Below the pieces are notes generated by a model, which ran no database searches, was not told the origin of the DNA, and saw only the letters and a program-made list of their open reading frames with translations. This document shows, piece after piece, positions 58,191-64,000 of a stretch of 64,000 nt of DNA. Source of the DNA: Ciona savignyi (lineage: Eukaryota; Chordata; Ascidiacea; Phlebobranchia; Cionidae). Both the position numbers and the translations under genes were made by a program. Location of the stretch: assembly GCA_000149265.1 (NCBI GenBank), contig CH003126.1:799548-863547 (forward strand). Direction: 5' to 3'. Each line of letters starts with the position of its first letter. Positions within the stretch are counted from its first letter, which is position 1.

Positions 58191-58939
58191 TAGGGATGCA
58201 CAATATAGAATTTCGAATCTTTGAGATTCGAATCTCTAGGGATTCGAATCTTTATAAGCAATTTAATAAGAATAGTTAGGATTCAAAATTAAAAACGTAA
58301 AATCGCGGTTGTGTTCCAACGCGCGACATAACTCGTTCAGCCAATTATGCAAACGTCAGCGTATCGTCTCAGCATGCGTGCGCAATAGATAAGCACGATT
58401 AGTTATCTTTTGCGTCCCATACGACGCGCTTAAAGCGCGCGCACACACAACGAAAGTAGGTCACTTTGCCCGCGCTAATCACGTGGTTTATTGCACCTTT
58501 AAATATGACGCAATTATTGGAAAGTTATGTAAAGACTAGACAGACTTATTTTTGGAAATATTTATTCCACTTTAACAACTATGTTTCTTAATTAGCACAA
58601 AAAATAAAATCTAAAATATTTAGTAATTATTTTTATTGAATTTATAGTTATTAATTTAATATACTTTTCAATGAAAACTTAGGTTATTGCTTATTGGGGA
58701 ATGTTGTTTGAGTCCTAAATTTCTCTCAACATTGTACAAAGGCATGTTCCTAGTTTTCTACATGTAATTAATATTCATATACTGCCCAGTATCTATTTTT
58801 AATGGAAAAATATTTGCACATCATAGCAAATTTAAATAAACAGTTAAACATTCTAGAATAGGATTCGAAATTCTAGATTCGAAATATATTATTCTAGAAT
58901 AATCTAGAATACCTAACTATCCTATATTGTGCATCCCTA
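58191..58939. mobile_element. Non-autonomous hAT-like element, 749 bp, intact TSD (SMC4 intron)
   Basis: Termini TAGGGATGCACAATATAG and, at the right, TATATTGTGCATCCCTA. Flanked by GGACACAG at 58183-58190 and 58940-58947. Subterminal palindromic GATTCGAATC repeats. No coding capacity. Confidence 0.9.
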
Positions 58940-58951
58940 GGACACAGGGTA

Positions 58952-59205
58952 TTCTGGATAGGATATTCATGTTTATCATGTTTATAGAATAGGATATTAA
59001 TGTTTATCCCTGTGAATGGGAAAACCTAGGGGTTAACACATCAGATCACCTCGCGCCCACTGTCGGATTGCCGAAGCTATTGCAGTGTGTTATGCATGAT
59101 TCACACGTTTCTTCAATTTAGTAGAACCCATTAATCCGCTGAGTTCAGGCAATGTCCGTAAAGTGCCTTGCCCAAGGACACAACCGACTAGCTAGCGATC
59201 AGTTT
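58952..59205 (-). mobile_element. SINE family A copy with duplicated end (SMC4 intron 3)
   Basis: Starts tggataggatattcatg, then repeats that start about 25 bp later before continuing (agatcacctcgcgcccac, tagctagcgatcagtttt). Confidence 0.75.
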
Positions 59206-60683
59206 TGCTTAACATGTTCTTTAACACCATATGGCATTAAGTTCGGGTGCAATTTTGCCTTTGTTTGTAAATTGCACCGAAATTTAACCTAATTGTCTAT
59301 ATAACGATAAAAAAATGAATTAAACCAAATAAAAATTCGAACTTATTTCATATAAACATACTTGGCTGTCTATTCCAGTTTAAAAACAATGACCGCTATT
59401 TTCCCAGAACTTTCTATCAAAGTTAACCAGTTTAAACTTAAGCAGTAAGGCTTGAACAGTTTAACTAAGCTTCAAAGAGATAGAAAATATAGGAAGGCAT
59501 TTATGGCTTGTGTAGGACAATCCCTTCTCGTTGATTCGATTTGGTTTCGGTTTTAATTTTCACCATGGTTCCTAGCCACCCAAAAGAAAACGAAATCTAT
59601 TAAAAACCAAACTCAATAGAATTTCCCAAAATTAACAAACAAAAGGGAATTTGCAAATTGCCTAAAAATTTAAGAACCATTACAAAGTAGAAATTTACCC
59701 AGAGGAATTAGGCTATAACCCACACGATTAGCCCCCTAACCCACCCTCAAGAGTTTGTTTGAGGTAGGATTAGAGTTATAGTAACTACTGAGAGATCAGT
59801 CGTTCCAGGTCTTAGCCATCGTGGGATTTAAATGATTGAAACTTTTGAAGAATGTAAGTAGTAAACACTACAGGTTGGTGTTTTTCATGGCAACCCATGC
59901 TAAAAAGTGATCCGAAGTGTAAACAAATTTAAAAAATACACATTAACCTACATTTCAGCTACATTTTTTTATTCTACCAAAAACGAAGTTGAAAATATTT
60001 TTATTGTTTTATTGACGCGTTTTGCTGACTGTCGTTTTCAGTCTTTTCCCGTTTTTTTAAAATATTATTCCTGTTTTAAAATAAACCTTTTTCCCTACTA
60101 CACTTTTTTGGACTTTATTGTTGCAATTTAAATTTTTAATGAATTTTCAATGCAATTTACAGCAAAATTTAACAGTAAGGTTTGGTAGTCTGGCTTTATG
60201 GTTATTCAATAATTAAAGTGGTTTAACAACTGTTGTTTTGTCAGTTGTCGCCTGGTCGTTGGGCTGTAGGTAATAAAACGTTCGTACACCTTGTTATATC
60301 CACCATGTTCGTTCGGTCAACTGTTTGTACAACATTTTATGCAATCAAAATTTACTATGACACTGCGTGGTGAATAAAGAGTGTTACGACCGAAAACGAT
60401 GGTCCAATCTCGTAAAAATAAGTATACAGATAATGGAAAGACATACGAATTAAAAACTTGTTCCAATTCCGATCTAATACAGAACAGTCGTGACCGCTTA
60501 TTCAGAATAAATAAGACTGCGAAAACTAAGAAAATCTACAAATATGTGAACGTATAGGTATGACGCAGTGGCAAAACGTACGAATCGTCCCGATTAAAAC
60601 AATTTGTCAAAAACAGACGGCGTCGCAAATTCTTTGTGTGCAATTATTTTGTTTTCGCCACATACAAATGACGAAGTTTAGTA

Positions 60684-60890
60684 AGGGCAACACTAAAAGG
60701 TAGGAAAGAGGGAAGGTTGGAAACTGCTAACAAAAATTACAAAAACCAATTTAAACCCTCCCCTAAACACTAATCTTAACCCCAGAATTAACCCTAACTC
60801 CAACCCCATGTTTAAAACTCTTAATGTCACAATCTACATTTTAATGTGCAGTTTCCCCTCCTTCCCGCTTTCCCTTCTTTTAGTTTTCTC
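60684..60890. mobile_element. hAT-like MITE, copy 3, with 8-bp TSD
   Basis: Same family, opposite orientation inside. Flanked by GTTTAGTA (60676-60683) and GTTTAATA (60891-60898), one mismatch. Confidence 0.8.
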
Positions 60891-61588
60891 GTTTAATATC
60901 CCATTCGCGCTAAAGCGGAACATGCTGCACGAAATTTGAATATCGCACCTGGGTCAGGATTGTTTTTCTGTTTATTTTTCTCCGGCGTTCCTTCAACGTG
61001 CGGTCTTATCATGTTTGCTTTATCTGTTTAACCAGCTTGTATATTAATAATTATAATACATCGTCCTCCACCTGTTCTTCGTATAATGAGTCTTACGTTC
61101 GTTGTGTAGTCATTATTAAGTATTTTTCCAATATGCAAAGCTTTTATTTTGATACTTTGTATTTAATATAAACTTTAAAATTTTTGATAAATACGTTTAA
61201 TAGTAATTCGCTGCCTATAATTTACTTACGTTATAATGTGGAGTCAACAAGGAGTAATTTCTAATAAAAGTGGTCTTTACTGTAGTTTTTTTAGTTTTCG
61301 CTGCTTTAAAGATAGTAAAAGAACACACGCTCTTAAATAGAGCAAGAGAGAAGCGAGAGAAACGGCAAAACTGCAGCAGTCGTTCAGCACAATTTTCTGC
61401 CGATAAGATAGACACAATTTATAAAGACTTGTTTTACCGACTACATAAGTCTTTTATGACGATTATGACCCGACGGTTTCGGGTTCGATTACTAACTACC
61501 CTTACCACTATGCTACGATACCCGTGGCGTCAAGGCACTTTACGACCCCTACCTCAAACCTGTAAATTAAATCTTCGCAAACCACGAT

Positions 61589-62520
61589 TAGGGATGCACA
61601 AACTAGAATATCGAATCTTCCGGATTCGAATCCCGTAGGATTCGAATCCAAATATTAAGTTTATTTCGAATATTTGGATTCGAAATAATATACATTGCAC
61701 ATTAAGAAACTATAATTGCATGGAGTTCCTTTTTATTTCCATTGTACATATTGCAACAGCGTTGATTACAACGGATATTATAAGCGCGCAGACTTCCACC
61801 GTTGCTCCGCAATGTCTGTTTTAAAATAACGCAAAAAATTCCCTGCGCATTTAAATAATTATCACATTAAATCGTCTAACCGCAGCGCCGCTTTTCCAGC
61901 GGTGTTTATTGCTTTGATCGGCGGTTTGACCTAGGGTTACGTTGACCTAGATTCAATACAGGACCACTGACGCACTCCCGTTTTCCCCATGTTCTTTCCA
62001 TTACTAAGTATTAGCTAGAGAGAACAGTAGGCTAACATCGGTTAACGGTTAACGGTTTTTTTCTTTGATCAGTTAACCGTTATAAGAATCTGGGTTCTTG
62101 CACAGCCCTCGCAGACACATAAATATTTGGTATATTCTTTCCGTATTGTTGACGCTGAGCAGCGTATAACCATGCAATATTTCAGCGGGGGAAGTAGTTA
62201 GATTAAACACTTAAACTCCTGGCTTAATCTTTTAGCTTTGTAAATCGTTAGTATCATAGTTCTATCCCAGTTAGTTCGAGGCATAGGGCCGATTGTGACG
62301 TCATACAATTTCGCGCAACGGTAACATTTTACTGAAGTCGCCGCCTATGATTATAAGTATGTAATCACACTGGCCAAAGAGGTAGTCAGCTGAAGCAGGA
62401 ATTTTTGACGATCTTGCCACTTTAACTGGAGTTTGCTTTTTAATATAGAATAGGATTCGATATTCTGGATTCGAAATAACTATTCTAGAATACCAAGATA
62501 TTCTAGTTTGTGCATCCCTA
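61589..62520. mobile_element. Non-autonomous hAT-like element, 932 bp, intact TSD
   Basis: Termini TAGGGATGCACAAACTAG and CTAGTTTGTGCATCCCTA. Flanked by ACCACGAT at 61581-61588 and 62521-62528. Shares ends and GATTCGAA subterminal repeats with 58191-58939, but the interior is unrelated. Confidence 0.9.
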
Positions 62521-62929
62521 ACCACGATACAGTATACTACCGTTGTCCCCCCCACAACGTTAAACATGACTATCTTATCTTGCGACATTTAATTTATTGT
62601 TTTAAATTTGATAAATCTACAACTCAATATTTAAATCAGATTAAATTTCAAAACTTTCAATATGCTTTTAGTTGCTAAAGAAACTACTAAAATGTCGTAT
62701 GGGCTTTGTTACTGAACTCTTTAAAGTTGTATCTGTGTCTTAACGTTATTTAGCCATATGGATTATAAAGTGTTATCAGAAGCGAAAATTTAAACGTAGT
62801 AAAATACACCGATATTTATTTAATACTTGGAAGCTATATTTACTGTCAATTTACCGTTGTACAGATTACTAATCATGCTTGTGTTGTGTAGTAAGTATAT
62901 GGTGGTTGAATTAATTAGTTTTAATAACT

Positions 62930-63235
62930 ATTTTTTCGAATTGCGATAATTGTTTTTGCGGTCTAGTTTGATTGTTTTAAGGCGCCGTCTCAGTTATAAT
63001 TTGTTTTTGGTAGAGATGCTAGAATTTTATGATTTCTTAACAACAACTTTTCGAATATCGCCAACGCTTTTTATTCGTCTCCGTTGAATTGTTTTTAGGC
63101 GACGGTTCAGCTGTGGTTAAACCTTGGTAGAGATGCTAGAATTTATGAATTTTTAGCAACAATTTTTCGATTACCACCAACGGTTTTTTCGGGCCCCTTT
63201 AATTGTTTTAGGCGCCCGCTTAGTTATAGTAACAC
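62930..63235. repeat. About 115-bp tandem repeat, 2.6 copies
   Basis: Shared landmarks ttgttttaaggcgcc / ttgtttttaggcgac / ttgttttaggcgccc and ggtagagatgctagaattt, twice. Moderately diverged. Confidence 0.8.
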
Positions 63236-64000
63236 TTTCGCGTGGTAATTACACTTTGGACAAACACAAACCAATTAATCCCATCCAACATACGGGCTCC
63301 TGGGTCTAGTACCGGCGTAAACCGATCATGCCCTGGCCTGCGCTGTACTCCTTGCGTAACTTTCCAAGCCTTGTTTGAAGTAGACCAAAAGTAAATAGGA
63401 CCACGGTCTGACTCACGATATATACTCCACGCACAGTCAAGCGCTGGTGCAATTTGAAAACGACTCGAAAAAAGCGCAGTCGCGTTAGTTTCGTTATCGC
63501 AATATAGAACTACGTAATTTAATAGAAACAATTAAGGAAACGGCAAAACCTATCGAAGTATGTCAGAATAAAATCGTAATAAACGCTGAGTGTAAAGCAA
63601 TGCAGGGCCAGGGAAAAAATAGACAGACGTCACATTTTATATCCTTGCGTGTGTGGTTTTCCACATCAAAGACAATCTCGAATAACACAGTTAGCGAAAT
63701 GGAAAAAGTCGAAACAAATGTTATTTTTTGCGCAGTCAGCAGGCTCAAAAACCGGCGCCGCAAAATTGAAAGTCACAGCCAAGGACGGAAAGTCAGCGAG
63801 GTGGGGACGTCCGACCCCTGGCCCGAATGTAAAAATACTCGGCTGTAAAAATAGTTCGTGCGGATTACACACAAAATGGTGTGGGGTTACGTTTCTTCCG
63901 AGGGCACTGTTCAGAACACGAGCCCGCATAGGTCGAATAGCGGTGTACCACATTGTTCTAAGATGATTAGAATGTCATATTCTCCGAATGTGCGTTCAAT

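Larger units (their letters stand above)
58948..64000. other. SMC4 intron 3 (or later), repeat-rich
   Basis: Contains a SINE, a MITE, a hAT-like element, and the 115-bp repeat. I looked for the next SMC4 block (the NSNFYVSR region) and did not see it. The GC-richer stretch 63240-63960 has overlapping open frames on both strands but no recognisable family; it could be another degenerate transposon. Confidence 0.5.

Noticed and set aside
61270-61638. 122-codon + strand open frame
   Set aside because: Runs into the end of a hAT-like element and is not similar to SMC4 or any family I know.

Overview
This is animal genomic DNA, AT-rich and intron-dense, most probably from a tunicate of the genus Ciona. 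The reasons are compact chordate-type genes, very many short tRNA-derived SINEs and hAT-like MITEs, and strong splice acceptors just upstream of start codons, as expected where spliced-leader trans-splicing is common. The species call is inference. No tRNA, rRNA, CRISPR, bacterial or viral gene was recognised. There are two assembly gaps (23988-24503 and 44994-45455).

All four genes lie on the + strand. (1) 1-28006: the 3' end of a spectraplakin gene (MACF1/dystonin family), read here as 38 exons whose splice phases all agree. It encodes about 1,680 residues: a spectrin-repeat rod, two EF-hands, a GAS2 domain and a Ser/Pro/Arg-rich tail with three [S/T]xIP motifs. (2) 33883-48836: a casein kinase 1 delta/epsilon gene. 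The kinase exons are highly conserved. The tail has two exons that the reading frame makes mutually exclusive, and an unusual 885-nt symmetric cassette exon before the conserved tail. (3) 52573-54093: an intronless WSCD-type Golgi sulfotransferase. (4) 55216-58129 and onward: the first three exons of the condensin subunit SMC4, including Walker A; the rest lies outside the window or was not found.

The genes look like unrelated housekeeping and cytoskeletal loci, not a pathway cluster: the spectraplakin links actin, microtubules and plus-end proteins; CK1 is a signalling and clock kinase; WSCD modifies sialoglycans; SMC4 compacts chromosomes.

The rest is repeats. One tRNA-derived SINE family of about 300 bp occurs more than 20 times in both orientations. 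A second, short (about 105 bp) family resembles tRNA-Leu/Ser. A hAT-like MITE family has three copies with recognisable 8-bp target-site duplications. Three larger non-autonomous hAT-like elements (31668-33636, 58191-58939, 61589-62520) also have intact 8-bp duplications. A foldback element has split a SINE at 51996-52380. Minisatellites are frequent, and several begin or end exactly at splice sites. The most unusual is an array of exact 114-bp periodicity at about 19402-20345 that seems to have grown from a SINE fragment.
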